From Bactericera cockerelli (lineage: Eukaryota > Arthropoda > Insecta > Hemiptera > Triozidae): a stretch of 64,000 nt of DNA. The stretch is from NCBI GenBank assembly GCA_024516035.1, contig CM044957.1, forward strand, positions 51,022,085-51,086,084, given 5' to 3'. A program made the position numbers and the translations under genes. Of the stretch, positions 20,610 to 30,779 are shown in pieces. The notes beneath the pieces are model-generated. The model did not search any database. It had not been told where the DNA came from and was given only the letters and a program-made list of their open reading frames with translations. Positions within the stretch are counted from its first letter, which is position 1. Every line of letters starts with the position of its first letter.

Positions 20610-20694
20610 CAATATATTTAATTTTTAAATTAAATATATTGAATTTTCTATCATATTTTCTATTCTATATACATCATAGAATAGAAAATATGAT
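20610..20694. repeat. Two adjacent AT-rich perfect hairpins
   Basis: First: 20,610-20,641, CAATATATTTAATTT/AATTAAATATATTG. Second: 20,650-20,694, arms of 19 bp (ATCATATTTTCTATTCTAT and its exact complement) around ATACATC. Separated by 8 bases. Confidence 0.92.
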
Positions 20695-20799
20695 TATATT
20701 ACTCCATAAAATAGTATACAATAGAGGTTGACATATGAGATAAACAATGATTGTTACAAAAAATTACCTGAATGAAACACCAACAAAGAAAAATTAATA

Positions 20800-20880
20800 A
20801 TTTTAAAAGTTATCATATCTGTGTTAATCACTTTCATGATATCTCAACTACTCAAACTCGCCTCACTAAATCTACGCTTA
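20800..20880 (-). mobile_element. SINE family F body, reversed
   Basis: GTTATCATATCTGTGTTAAT then CACTTTCATGATATCTCAAC and TACTCAAACTCGCCTCACT, matching the reversed body at 40,910 and 44,385. The head is missing. Confidence 0.7.
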
Positions 20881-21109
20881 AAACCACGTACCATCAATTT
20901 TAAGTTTCTGCTACAAAATAAACGAAATGCTGTTATTTTTTCATCCTCATGAAACTCGTAATTGTGGAAATTTGAAAATTTTTTAGGGGTTTTAAAAAGA
21001 CAAATGTGCAAAAATTCTGAAAGATACGTGTGGGGAGGTTCAGGACCGGGGGCTATTGGGGGTGGAAACTGAAGATGAAACCTTTTGTAAAGATATTCAA
21101 CCCGACCGC

Positions 21110-21190
21110 CCCCTCAGTAGCCGATCGATAAGGCGGGCGCGGCCTACCTGGAGGTCGGTGGTTCAAGTCTTATTTAAGCAAATATTTTTT
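21110..21190 (+). mobile_element. SINE family F head
   Basis: CTCAGTAGCCGATCGATAAG then GCGGGCGCGG and GGAGGTCGGTGGTTCAAGTC (B box GGTTCAAGTC), followed by a T run instead of the body. Confidence 0.75.
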
Positions 21191-21439
21191 TTTTTTACAG
21201 ACACCCACCCTAAGGCCATTTTTATTTGGGCTTCTAAGATTTATTTAGTCTATTTATTTGTTTTATTTATTTAAAAAGGGAAAAATTTTAAAGGGGTTGT
21301 AAACCCACGATTGTGTTTAAACACAAATAAAATGTAATTTTGTAATACTATTTTTTTGTTTTTATCCTACATTAACCCCCTTATAAAAATTAAAATAAAA
21401 ATTTTTTAAAATTAAAAAAAATTAAAATTTTTTTTTCTC

Positions 21440-21555
21440 TTAAACATATTATTACTAAGTTTTATTTACATAGAAACATACTATATGTTTCCTACATAAG
21501 GAAATTGACATTGTAAAATAAAAACTTTTTCAAGGGGGTGCTAATGCCAACGGCA
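21440..21555 (-). mobile_element. RTE-like LINE 3' end (family J), reversed
   Basis: AAGTTTTATTTACATAGAAA then CTTTTTCAAGGGGGTGCTAA and TGCCAACGGCATTCTTG, reverse of 5953-6078. Confidence 0.7.
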
Positions 21556-21663
21556 TTCTTGTTCTACAGTTATGGCTGATGAGTAAAAGAATCATACAGC
21601 CAAAAAATTCTCGGTGAAAAAAAATATGAATAAAAAAAAAAATTAGTTTTTAAATGAACGTTT

Positions 21664-22097
21664 ATGGCCCGAAAAAAATTAGAGACAGGATTAGTCCTAT
21701 ACAATATCCCTTAACACCCCCCTTTGGTGGAAATTTTAACTATCAAAACAAATTTTATAATATATGCTTTTAACAACTGGATTAGATCTTACAGGCGAAA
21801 TTTTTTCCACCAACCCCAAAAAACTATTATTATATTTAGCAAACTATAATAAAATAATAGTCTTTGGTTGAAGGTAACCACCCGGGGGCGTTATTCCCCA
21901 AAGCATTTTCTACCACCTAACCCTCAGGTCTTATTTTTATGGGTCACAAAATAAATTAATGGGAAAAAAATTCAGCACGGGGTGGAATCGACCAACGGAT
22001 CCCTACGCTACCGGTTACCAGACTGTCGTTAACCACTTGACTACCCCGTGCACAAGAATCCCAGATATTTAAACCTGTTTTTGTAATTCTGCCCTAA
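21664..22097. mobile_element. Family K element carrying a SINE D insertion
   Basis: AGACAGGATTAGTCCTATAC then AATATCCCTTAACACCCCC (21,681-21,725) matches K as at 30,600, and AGATATTTAAACCTGTTTTT then GTAATTCTG (22,059-22,090) matches the other K end. The SINE D copy between them suggests nesting. Degraded by homopolymer differences. Confidence 0.5.
21862..22055 (-). mobile_element. SINE family D, reversed
   Basis: Reversed head CCAACGGATCCCTACGCTAC then ACCAGACTGTCGTTAACCAC; reversed body TACCACCTAACCCTCAGGTC. Compare 55,390-55,562. Confidence 0.78.
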
Positions 22098-22099
22098 TC

Positions 22100-23460
22100 T
22101 AGCTGCGAGGTTTTGGTTTTTCTGAAACCATTTTTTATAGGAGGGGGAGACCGAGTTCTCGAAGACTGTTGAATTTTTAAAACAATTTTTACTTAGGAAA
22201 GTTTCCGTAATAACATGAAAAAAATTTTAAGACAAGGTGGGGTGCGATAATTTATGAAAATTTATCTTTACTTTTAGTATAGGGGAGGTTATAGGTGTAG
22301 GCAATGTATTAAAAAAACGTTTTTATGATCGCATACCACCCCTGCAGCCCGCAAATCCTCAGCTGAAATCCCAAGGCCTTTTTTACACCCACTAATACAC
22401 AGTACAAATCCTTAGGAAGTCCACGGTACGGGTCCGGGGAAAATTGGTTTCCCCAAGGAAAATTTTCCCGGAATTTTTTAAATTTTCCCTTCCCCCCCAC
22501 GTCGTTACCAAAAAAACTGGGTAAAAAAAAATCACATAAAATTTTTAAAAAGGTTTTTAACAAAAATTTAGCACCTTTCGAAACTAGCTTTCTATTAAAA
22601 TTTCCCAAAGGGCTTGAAAGTTTTCGGGGTTTCGTAAAAATGGGGGGGGGGGGGGGGGGGGCGTTGGGGGGTGTTTTTTGGGTTAAGGGGGGAAAGGATG
22701 GGGGACGGGCGGGGTCGGGGGTTTTGTTGGGGATTCGTTTTTTAGCTTTTGGGCAGTTTTGGTTTCCGGATTTTCGCAGTCAAAGGAATAAAAAAAAAAC
22801 CCAAACCCACAACAATGCTTTCTATTTCCTTTAGGGAATAAAATTTTTTCAATGGCGATTTTTTTTTAAAAAATTTAACGGCCAAGCAACACCGAGCCGG
22901 TGGAAAAAAACAATGGATGGGCCCTGAACTTTTTTATTTTTTTTTGAATTTTGGTCCCTTTTTTTCCCAGGGAAATTGAAAATTTCATACTTGACTCCTT
23001 TTTTTATTTCATGGCAACCACAAAAAAATTTAACCCCAATACTTTTACCCTGTGCTCACGTATGTTGTCGAGTGTTTTATAATAGCTTATTAGGTGTAAT
23101 TTCAACGAAACAAGAACAGGGGGCAAAGGATTTTTTGGGAAAGTAAATGATACTTCGTAGCAGCAACTTCTCATTAGAAAAATACTGGAGACTCATGAAT
23201 AAAATAAAGAGAGGTGAGAAGTACAAAGGTGGGGAAAGGGAAGAGAATAGAATAGAGGAAAAAAAATAAAGAAAGACAAAAGGGGAAAGAAATGGAGGGA
23301 AAAAAAAAAGAAAAGAAAATTTTGAGCCGCGTAGCCAGTTTAACAGTCGTTGCCATCGGAAGGTCTCGGTTCGAGGGAGCCCAATCCAATGTCTGGGCTC
23401 CATTCTATAAAGGGAAACCTTTTTGGTTTTAAAAATCCAATCTGAGATAGGGGGGAGGGG
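22100..23460. other. Homopolymer-rich low-quality-looking sequence
   Basis: Contains a G-run of about 20 (22,642-22,661), TTTTTTT/AAAAAAA runs every few dozen bases and a GAGG-rich tract (23,210-23,320). No reliable gene. ORFs such as 22,309-22,608 (minus) show no domain. Confidence 0.5.
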
Positions 23461-23489
23461 GTTTTTACTAGGTTCGTACTACTACCCCT

Positions 23490-23645
23490 TTTTCCCCACC
23501 AGCCGGGGTATGGCCGGAAATGCCAGCCCCACGATTCGGGGGGAACAGATTTTCTGTTTTAAATGTTTTTCTCCCCAAGGGGGAAACGAACTCGATCTCT
23601 GGGAAAAGGGCAGTATCACAAACGTTACACCGCGGAGGCTGGCAA
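23490..23645 (-). mobile_element. SINE family B with tRNA head, degraded
   Basis: CCCACCAGCCGGGGTATGGC, GGAAATGCCAGCCCCACGAT and, reversed head, GAAACGAACTCGATCTCTGG ... ACACCGCGGAGGCTGGC. Aligns to 41,490-41,637 and, for the head, to 61,074 in reverse. Confidence 0.7.
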
Positions 23646-24330
23646 TAAAAAAAAAAAATATAAACGAGGAGAATAGAGAGAAAAAAAATTTTCAATAAGA
23701 AATTGAGGTGAAAAATAAAGGGAAAAAAAAAAGAAAGAAGGAAAAATTTAAATTTTTTCTTTGTTTCTCCACCCCTTTTTCCCCTCCCTAATTCCTTTCT
23801 TCTTTCACCACTTGTTTTTCCCAAAGGTTGGCTGGGGAAAATATCCAAGGGAAGGGATTGGGAAAATGATGGGGAAAAAATTTGGGGAAAATGAGGGGTG
23901 GGGCAAACAAGTGAAAAATGAGGAAATAAAACGCAAGGGGGGGAAAAAGTTTTTAGGGAAAAGAGACCAAGGGGAAAAATTTGAGGAAGAAAACGAGAGG
24001 AGAGAATTTTACTCCCCCTTTAAAAATTTCCCAATTTTCGTTACATAAAAACGTTACATAATACTTACTTTAATTTTCTTTACAAAAACGTTAAAAATTT
24101 TTTACAAAAAATCTTTTTTTAATATCTTTACTTTTTTCTTTACATAAACGTTACATAATATTTTTTACATAAAAACGTTACATTTTTCTTACAAAATATC
24201 TTTACAAAATTTTGCCATAATTTTGGTTAGTGCCAAGCAAAGACACAAAATGTAAAAAAAAAATTTTCTAAATTTTTTTACATTTTTTTTAAAGGGAATC
24301 CCTTTTTTTTTTGGACCAAGCAGCTTAATT
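23645..24330. other. A/G- and AT-rich low-complexity sequence
   Basis: AAGAAAGAAGGAAAAATTT and GGGGAAAATGAGGGGTGGGG stretches, then repeated ACGTTACATAA(T) phrases (24,040-24,190). No gene. Confidence 0.5.
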
Positions 24331-24334
24331 GGAA

Positions 24335-24426
24335 AAATTTGGAAGTATTGTGTCATTTCCCACCATCAAGGGGGGGCTGCTACGGGGGGGCAAGCTACAG
24401 TACAGGCCAAAAGCTTACAAAGTTGC
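24335..24426 (+). mobile_element. SINE family C, cut by the assembly gap
   Basis: GGAAGTATTGTGTCATTTCC, CACCATCAAGGGGGGGCTGC then TACGGGG and CAAGCTACAGTACAGGCC match the family C body. Homopolymer lengths differ from every other C copy. Confidence 0.75.
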
Positions 24427-24526
24427 NNNNNNNNNNNNNNNNNNNNNNNNNNNNNNNNNNNNNNNNNNNNNNNNNNNNNNNNNNNNNNNNNNNNNNNNNN
24501 NNNNNNNNNNNNNNNNNNNNNNNNNN
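24427..24526. other. Assembly gap, 100 N
   Basis: A run of exactly 100 N, the conventional length for a gap of unknown size. Confidence 1.
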
Positions 24527-26192
24527 TATTCCTTTTAAATTTTAAAGTCCAAGTGGCTGAAAAATAAATTTAAATTTTCAAAACCTTATCGGGGGCGGAG
24601 CTATAGGGTCAGTTTCAAAATTTTTACACCCTTATTTCACGTTAGTTTAATTTTTAGACTTTTTTTATGTTAAAAAGTTCAAAATATTGTTTTACACCAT
24701 ATAAATCAAAAAAATATTCTTTTTTACTTCTAATCGGGGCATAGTAATTTTTGTAAAATACTTTTTTCTCACTCAATTTTTCCGAAATTTAATGGGTTCC
24801 TCGAAATTTTTGGCTTTTTTTTGGGGTAAAAAGTCGCGTGACATTTTTTTTTTATGCTTGAAACGAAAAAAAACTTAAGGGAGAACGTTTAAAAACATAA
24901 AAAAACCAAAAACCTGCTTTTTTTTTCACGACAGTGTCCGAAAGTGGGTAAATTTCGATTATTTTTTTTGTTGTTGAAAAACAAAATTGGCATGAAAATA
25001 AATAAATCTAAAAAGGGAAAATATTACTTAAATTAAACATAAAAAAATGCAAAATTTAAAATGAAAATTTTTTTCTTCTAAATCATGCCGATATTTTTTT
25101 TTTTTTTTTTTTCTCTCTTTTTTTTCACTTTTCAAAGTTCAATTTATCAAAAAAATATGGGATAAGCGTTTCTAAAGTCGGCCAGGGCCCCCTTTTAAAC
25201 AATTTTTGGAAGTTGGAAAATCTGAAAAACACATTTTCAAAATTCTGGAGTCGTCCGATGGCCTTTGAATCAACATTCTTGTAGGTCACCGAAGTTAAGC
25301 AACGTCCACAGGGGAAACTTCTGATGCTGGGATTCCGGCCAAACCCGGCGGGTGAGATAAATGTTTTAGGAGGTTGGTGAGTTTCTTTTCAATGGAATGT
25401 AACACCCCCTTAGATAACCCTGCAGTTAAACGCGATATAAACCCAATTTTAAAAAAAATCAAAGGTTTGCTAGTAATAATACCCTCTCTAAATAAAAATC
25501 AATTATCTCGAAATTTAAGAAAAAAAAACCAGGTAATACCAAACTCTTGAGGGTGAAAATTAAACCAATTCAATTTTTTTAAAAAAAAGGCGAAAAGAGA
25601 GAGAGAAAAAAAAAAATCCGGGCCGATTTTGAAGAAATAATTTTCATTTAAATTTCGCTTTAGTTTTTGTTTTGAATAATATTCCCTTTTTAGTATTTTT
25701 ATTTTCTATGCCAAAGTGTTTCCTCAACAACAAAAAAATCCAATACAAATTCACCCACTTTACCACACTGTCGTGAAAAAACACAGGTTAAATGGGTTTT
25801 TTTATGATTTTAATCGCTTCTCCTTAATTTTCTTTCGATTTCAACATAAAAAACATATGTCACTGCAGACTTTCACCTCTAAAAATGCCAATTTTGAGAA
25901 CACCCTTAAATTTTCGGAAAAAATTTTACGGAGAAAAAAAGTACTTTTACAAAAAATTACTATCCCCTGATTTGAAGTAAACAAGAAATATTTTTGATTT
26001 CAATGGGTAAAACAATATTTTGAACCTAGAACAAAAAAATACTAAAAAATCTAACAAAGCTGAAAAACAGGGGTAACAATTTTAAACTTGCACCCCACTA
26101 GCTCCGCCCCTGATAAGGTTTTTTAAAATTTTTAAAAACTCATTTAACTCACCTAACTTGGACTTTAATTAACAGGAATAAAAAATATAGCA
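24527..26192. repeat. 1.65-kb palindrome abutting the gap
   Basis: Left arm 24,527 to about 25,240 and right arm about 25,470-26,192 are imperfect reverse complements, e.g. GGGGGCGGAGCTATAGGG (24,590) with CTAGCTCCGCCCCTGATAAG (26,098), and TTTCACGACAGTGTCCG (24,925) with CCACACTGTCGTGAAAAAAC (25,763). The arms differ by many homopolymer indels. The centre holds a family B SINE. Either a large foldback transposon or a fold-back assembly product. Confidence 0.75.
25262..25445 (+). mobile_element. SINE family B with 5S rRNA-like head
   Basis: GTCACCGAAGTTAAGCAACG then TCCACAGGGG is close to the 5S rRNA internal region. Body GGCGGGTGAGATAAATG, GGTTGGTGAGTTTC and AATGGAATGTAACACCCCC follow. It sits at the centre of the palindrome. 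Confidence 0.75.
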
Positions 26193-26199
26193 TTCCATT

Positions 26200-26625
26200 T
26201 AAAATTCCGAGAAAAAAAGAAAAATATGCCTAAAAGCCCGGGAAAGGGGGACCGGGGGCCCAAAAAAAAATTGACCACAGGGTGGGCCAAGGGCCTTCCT
26301 AACCAGGACTTTTCAGAAATTTAAAAATTCCGTCGCGTTCAAAATTACGAGGGGGTGGCCACCTTTTCTCCGAAAAGCTCAAATTATTCCCGTTTGAATT
26401 CATGTCTGAAGGATCTCTCTCATTTTTTTTTTTTGCAACTAAGTGCTCCATATTTGCAGAAAACTTTTTGCAACTCGAAAATAATCATACCAAACGCAAG
26501 CTCACTAATATTTGCTCTTATTGAGAGTAGGAAAAACAATCCCAAGAGAGAGGTAACCTTTTGATTGCAATAGTCTAGAGTGGTTTGAATTTTCTATCAT
26601 ATTTTCACAATCATGTTTTCACATT
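26200..26625. other. Intergenic, nothing recognised
   Basis: The first part shares the homopolymer-rich texture; from about 26,350 the texture returns to normal. No gene. Confidence 0.4.
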
Positions 26626-26627
26626 AA

Positions 26628-26762
26628 ACTACCGACCTCAGTAGCTTGATCAATAAGGCGGCGCACTTGTTACCAAGTTAAGTGTAAATTTAGTAAAGCT
26701 AGTTTGAGTAGTTGTGATATAACTACTGTGATCATTGATCAACATAAGGTAACTTTTTCACA
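26628..26762 (+). mobile_element. SINE family F
   Basis: Head CCGACCTCAGTAGCTTGATC then AATAAGGCGGCGCACTTG; body AATTTAGTAAAGCTAGTTTG then AGTAGTTGTGATATAAC. Part of the B-box region is deleted. Confidence 0.75.
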
Positions 26763-26766
26763 ATCA

Positions 26767-26862
26767 TTGGTTGTCGAGTGTTCTAGGCGCTAGTCTGGTA
26801 ATCCAGGTAGTTGGTTTGAATCCCAGCCAATGCATGAATTTCTCTTTATTTAGAATTAAAAA
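26767..26862 (+). mobile_element. SINE family D, 3' truncated
   Basis: GTTGTCGAGTGTTCTAGGCG then CTAGTCTGGTAATCCAGG, B box GGTTTGAATCC, then AATGCATGAATTTCTC. Placed directly after the family F copy. Confidence 0.78.
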
Positions 26863-26869
26863 AAAAACT

Positions 26870-27335
26870 TCACGAAACAACGAGTGGAATACGTATTCAG
26901 TTTTTTAACGTAATTTCATAAAATATGGACAAAAAACTCTTTGAAAATTCGTATATCACTTTTCCTTCTTCATAATATTTTACATTTCTTATATTTAATT
27001 TTTCACCCGATTCAAATTGTTCACCATTGTTCATTTAGAATTTAATGTTTTTATGACATGTATATAATTTGTATAAAGGTATTGTACCTGTACCGTCAGT
27101 AAATGTGCCCGTATACCGGGCATTATCATTATTATAGCACTAATACAACAAAATAAATAGATTCATACCATAAGTACCTTCATTACAAATACATATCACA
27201 TTACTATGACTATGCATATGCATATCATAAAGCAATACTCCTACATGTCGAGAACGCATGTAAGCTATACTTTCTTTTGTTAAATTATTCCCAGAGAAAA
27301 TCTTAAATAATAATAACATCTAGTAGAATAATACT
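26870..27335. other. AT-rich, nothing recognised
   Basis: No repeat relation or gene noticed. Confidence 0.4.
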
Positions 27336-27338
27336 ATA

Positions 27339-27794
27339 CAGGGTGTCCAAGTGTCTTTTCTTCGAAAATTTCAGAAGCAACTCCAGGAAATAATTATTAT
27401 AAGACTAAAATAATTTGTTCGAAATATGACAAAAAAATTAACTTGAAATACAAACTTGAATTTTTTGAAAAAAAAAGTGTGAATGGTTCTCATGTGTGTA
27501 TTATTATTGTGTAAATTACCCAAGTATTTATTTTATTTATACAAAACTGTCAACCAAATTGGTTTTTAACATAAAAAAGGTTAAAAATTACCAATACAAA
27601 AAAAAAAAAAAAAAAAAAAATAGCCATCAAAAAAAGTCACAGCTCTCTTTGGAAACCCGCGACCTCTGGAATCTTTGGATTCACAGAGTGCCCCCTTTAC
27701 CACTGAGCTACCGGGAAAAAGTGAGATTACTTTGTCTTAGAATGTGCCCTTAAAATGATTATGAAATTTTTAATAAAAAAACCTGGACACCCAG
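27339..27794. mobile_element. Tc1/mariner-like MITE containing a reversed SINE E head
   Basis: Ends TA-CAGGGTGTCCAAGTGTCTTT ... CTGGACACCCAG-TA, weakly inverted beyond the first 13 bases. An A-run (27,598-27,620) and the SINE E head lie inside, so the MITE is interrupted by the SINE. Confidence 0.75.
27626..27722 (-). mobile_element. SINE family E head, reversed
   Basis: Reversed, it reads CCGGTAGCTCAGTGGTAAAG then GGGGCACTCTGTGAATCC and CCAGAGGTCGCGGGTTTCC, as at 44,870. The body is absent. Confidence 0.8.
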
Positions 27795-27826
27795 TATATC
27801 TGATTAATTATCTAACAATGCATAAT

Positions 27827-28275
27827 TATGTTCTTTTGTGTCTGAAGGGTAGTTTTATACCTACTTTATAATCCTATTGTTCTTGTGTGTCTGAAGGCTA
27901 GGTTTATACCTTCTTTATAATCCTATTGTTCTTGTGTGTCTGAAGGGTAGGTTTATACCTACTTTATAATCCTATTGTTCTTGTGTGTCTGAAGGGTAAG
28001 TTTATACCTACTTTATAATCCTATTGTTCTTGTGTGTCTGAAGGGTAGGTTTATACCTACTTTATAATCCTATTGTTCTTGTGTGTCTGAAGAGTAGTTT
28101 TATACCTACTTTATAATCCTATTGTTCTTGTGTGTCTGAAGGGTAGGTTTATACCTACTTTATAATCCTATTGTTCTTGTGTGTCTGAAGGGTAGGTTTA
28201 TACCTACTTCATAATCCTATTGTTCTTGTGTGTCTGAAGGGTAGTTTTATACCTACTTTATAATCCTATTGTTCA
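27827..28275 (+). repeat. 49-bp tandem repeat, about 9 units
   Basis: CCTATTGTTCTTGTGTGTCT then GAAGGGTAGGTTTATACCTA and CTTTATAAT with 49-base spacing (e.g. 27,844 and 27,893). Units differ at a few positions (GGGTAG/GGCTAG/GAGTAG). No spacers, so not a CRISPR. Confidence 0.95.
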
Positions 28276-28279
28276 GCCT

Positions 28280-28800
28280 GATTGACATGTTTTGGCATAC
28301 CTTTAGGTACGTCAGAGTAAAAGTACATACATATGTACATAATTGATAAATTTTACAACCAACGAAAGTTGTATCCATAGATTAATCAAAATCACCTGTA
28401 GATAAATGTATGTTATTATTATCATAAGGTAGTTAGGACTTATTGGTTGACCGTTGTCCAATAAGTCCTAACTCCAACAATGTCCGCTCCACCAGCTATA
28501 CCCAAATGAACATGTCCCAGCTTGGATACTTGGATAGGTCCGGAAATCGTTCATTCATTCATGCTAAAATGGCTTTCCTATAAAATTCATATTAGCCACG
28601 TTCATACATAATCCATAAAAATAGGGGAACATTGTCCAATGAATGCTCCCTGAGACACCAGGTGCCTTGTCAAAAATAAATCCTTCCCTGTTCAAATACT
28701 GAAGCTTGTCCCCTTCTATTAAATTAATGACTTTCAATGAACCCTCGAGATATTATGTTATCCAACATGGGGCATTTACCCCCCCCGCCCCAGTCATTAT
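28280..28800. other. Intergenic with one strong hairpin
   Basis: Apart from the hairpin at 28,432-28,472 nothing was recognised. Confidence 0.4.
28432..28472. repeat. Perfect 15-bp-stem hairpin
   Basis: GTTAGGACTTATTGG, 11-base loop, CCAATAAGTCCTAAC: all 15 pair. Confidence 0.92.
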
Positions 28801-29106
28801 ATCCGTGACCTCCTTTCTCTCTACTCTAAACTCCTTTGCCTTACCTACACTCTCTCTTTCTTTTTTTCTCTCCCCTCTCATCCCCTTTAACCTCCTTGGC
28901 CATACTAGTATAAATATGTAATTTGCCCACTTTATTATGCTCCTTGTAGCTATATCTCTATCACTCTATCTCTTTCTCTTTCTCCCTATTCCTCTATCTT
29001 TCGTTCTTTCTCTTTCTTTCTCTCTCTCTCACTCTCTCTCTAACTCTTTCTCTCTCCATCTCTTTCTCTTTCTTACTCTTTCTCTTTCTATTTCTTTCTA
29101 TCTCCT

Positions 29107-29180
<74 letters not shown>

Positions 29181-29475
29181 ATAACCATCCCTCATTGTTT
29201 AGTATCTACTCTTTCTCTTTATTGTTTCTTTTCTCTATCTCTATTATCCTAATCTATACCTTTCTTTATATCTCTATTATCCTATTCTATAGCTTTCTTA
29301 CAGTTTATTACTCTCTCTATCTTATAATTCGTTAGGTGTCTCTCTCTCTCTTCTTCTCTATCACTCTCCTATCCTATACCCCGTTGTCTCTCTCTCCCTC
29401 TATTATTAGAAATAATAAGAATACATTTTCCATTCCTCCTTATTATTTTCCTTCTTTCATCTTTTGCCCCCCCCC

Positions 29476-29508
<33 letters not shown>

Positions 29509-29525
29509 CCTCTCTCCTCATTAAT
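28800..29525 (+). repeat. 700-bp CT-rich tract with long (CT)n core
   Basis: (CT)n run at about 29,112-29,180 flanked by degenerate pyrimidine text, then a second (CT)n at 29,475-29,515. The 132-aa ORF is Ser/Leu/Phe low complexity. Confidence 0.93.
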
Positions 29526-29639
29526 ACGCTTCATTTGACCTCTACCTTCCTACCTCCTCTACTCTACCCAACCTCCTCGTCTGTGGCATTTTCTTTTGCT
29601 CACAGCCTATGCATACATAACTCCTCTATTATCAAACAG

Positions 29640-30050
29640 GGTGTCTCTACCATACCATGTTCCTACCATACAGGCTAGCTAGCTTCCAGTTTCCCAAGGA
29701 TTTAGGGCGGATTTTTTTTTATAAATAATAGGCGTTTTTGTAATGCATCTATGGCGCTAAGTCACGGATTGCGTACTGTGGAAAACCGACGCTTAGCAGT
29801 GACTTGTGATATAGAATTTGTCTATTAATTTCGTCTTTAATGGCTTATAAAGAAAAAGCCAAAGTTCGCACGGTGGTTGATCTCACACAGAAATATTATG
29901 TGGTTCAGGACGCGCCATCTTTCGGATTTAAGTTGGCTGGAGACCATCACTCGCCTCAGCAGTAGCCAAGCTGGCGACAACAACATCAACTTTGCAATGT
30001 GTTGCCGTTCTCCGTAGATTGTGAGGGCCATGGAATAATAACTAATGGAG
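29640..30050. other. Unassigned, possibly part of the hammerhead-bearing element
   Basis: Abuts family M motif at 30,056. An 85-aa minus ORF (29,837-30,094) has ordinary composition but no recognised domain. Confidence 0.3.
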
Positions 30051-30055
30051 AACTC

Positions 30056-30290
30056 ATCAGTATAAACAAAAAAGTGAGAAGTTGTATAAATCAAATCAAA
30101 TCAAAATAAATATTTATTCGTTTTAATTTTTTTTACAAAAAATATGAATATCGTCAATTTAAAGTATGTATTAGACTATTTAATATACAAGAATATCAGA
30201 ACATACCTGGACAGCTGTTTTGAGCTCATTTGCTCTCATCAGCTGGTAAAAGTTCTGAAATTCATGCCGTATATCTTCTGGGTATTGAAC
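30056..30290 (-). mobile_element. Hammerhead-bearing retroelement unit (family M), copy 2
   Basis: ATCAGTATAAACAAAAAAG (30,056) and GTGAGAAGTTGTA begin the unit; TATTAGACTATTTAATATAC then AAGAATATCAG resumes at 30,170. An AT-rich insert of about 85 bp (30,090-30,170, with CAAATCAAATCAAAATAAAT) separates them relative to copy 1. Confidence 0.65.
30196..30258 (-). ncRNA. Hammerhead ribozyme copy with G12-to-A change
   Basis: Minus strand: helix I CAGAAC...ACCAG with CAGGT...GTTCTG, CTGATGA (30,242-30,236), helix II GAGC-AAATGA-GCTC, then AAAAC where the consensus is GAAAC, loop AGCT, GTC (30,212-30,210). The outer helix I (TCAGAAC/GTTCTGA, 7 pairs) is perfect and helix II has one more pair than copy 1. 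The guanine lost is the catalytic G12, so this copy is predicted inactive. Confidence 0.78.
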
Positions 30291-30456
30291 CCGTCACTTA
30301 AAATCGGTCTTCTGGACAGCTGAAACACTCAGGATATCATACTATCATACAGTAGTGACATACTTCTTTTTCTTACTTTAAGTGCCATGGAAGGTAATAA
30401 AGAGAACCATATAGGATAGCTGTTATCAATTTGTTTATGTAGCAGGTTTGACGGAT

Positions 30457-30715
30457 GACAAGTTTTTCATTACTAAGGGCCCACTTATGAAACAGGATTG
30501 AATATCTAAGATTTGTAAATCCAAGCCACACTCTCACTAAACAGCTGATATTAATGCGCTGTGATGGGTTGAAATTCCCACCAGAGGGCGTGTTAAGGGA
30601 TGGCGTAGGATTAGTAAATGCGGGCTTTGGTCCTTAATCATGTATTTTAAAAGTTATTGTATACCTGCTGGGGAAAGCCTGACAGTAGCAATGGGTAATT
30701 CCGTTCACAGATTGC
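30457..30715 (+). repeat. Left arm of long inverted repeat (family K based)
   Basis: CACTTATGAAACAGGATTGA, CAGCTGATATTAATGCGCTG, AGAGGGCGTGTTAAGGGATG and CTGACAGTAGCAATGGGTAA all recur reversed at 31,803-32,058. By eye roughly 85-90% identical over 250 bases. Confidence 0.9.
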
Positions 30716-30779
30716 ATCAAACCCACCCAGTATGATAATTAAACATCCCACTTAGTACAACATTTCTCTCCCATTCGGG

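Noticed and set aside
21577..21625. Possible hammerhead from CTGATGAG on the plus strand
   Set aside because: No GAAA segment with a closing helix II and no UH cleavage site at proper spacing.
24329..24545. ORFs crossing the N gap
   Set aside because: About half of each is undetermined; the remainder is SINE C.
27827..28275. CRISPR array
   Set aside because: Direct 49-bp repeats without unique spacers, in eukaryotic repeat DNA, no cas genes. The same applies to the arrays at 2.6, 51.7, 56.2, 60.6 and 63.2 kb.
28937..29335. 132-aa ORF over the CT tract
   Set aside because: Ser/Leu/Phe repeats reflect (CT)n composition; the same effect produces ORFs at 9,779-10,041, 10,512-10,811, 13,919-14,227, 48,514-48,750, 54,311-54,715 and 58,299-58,487.
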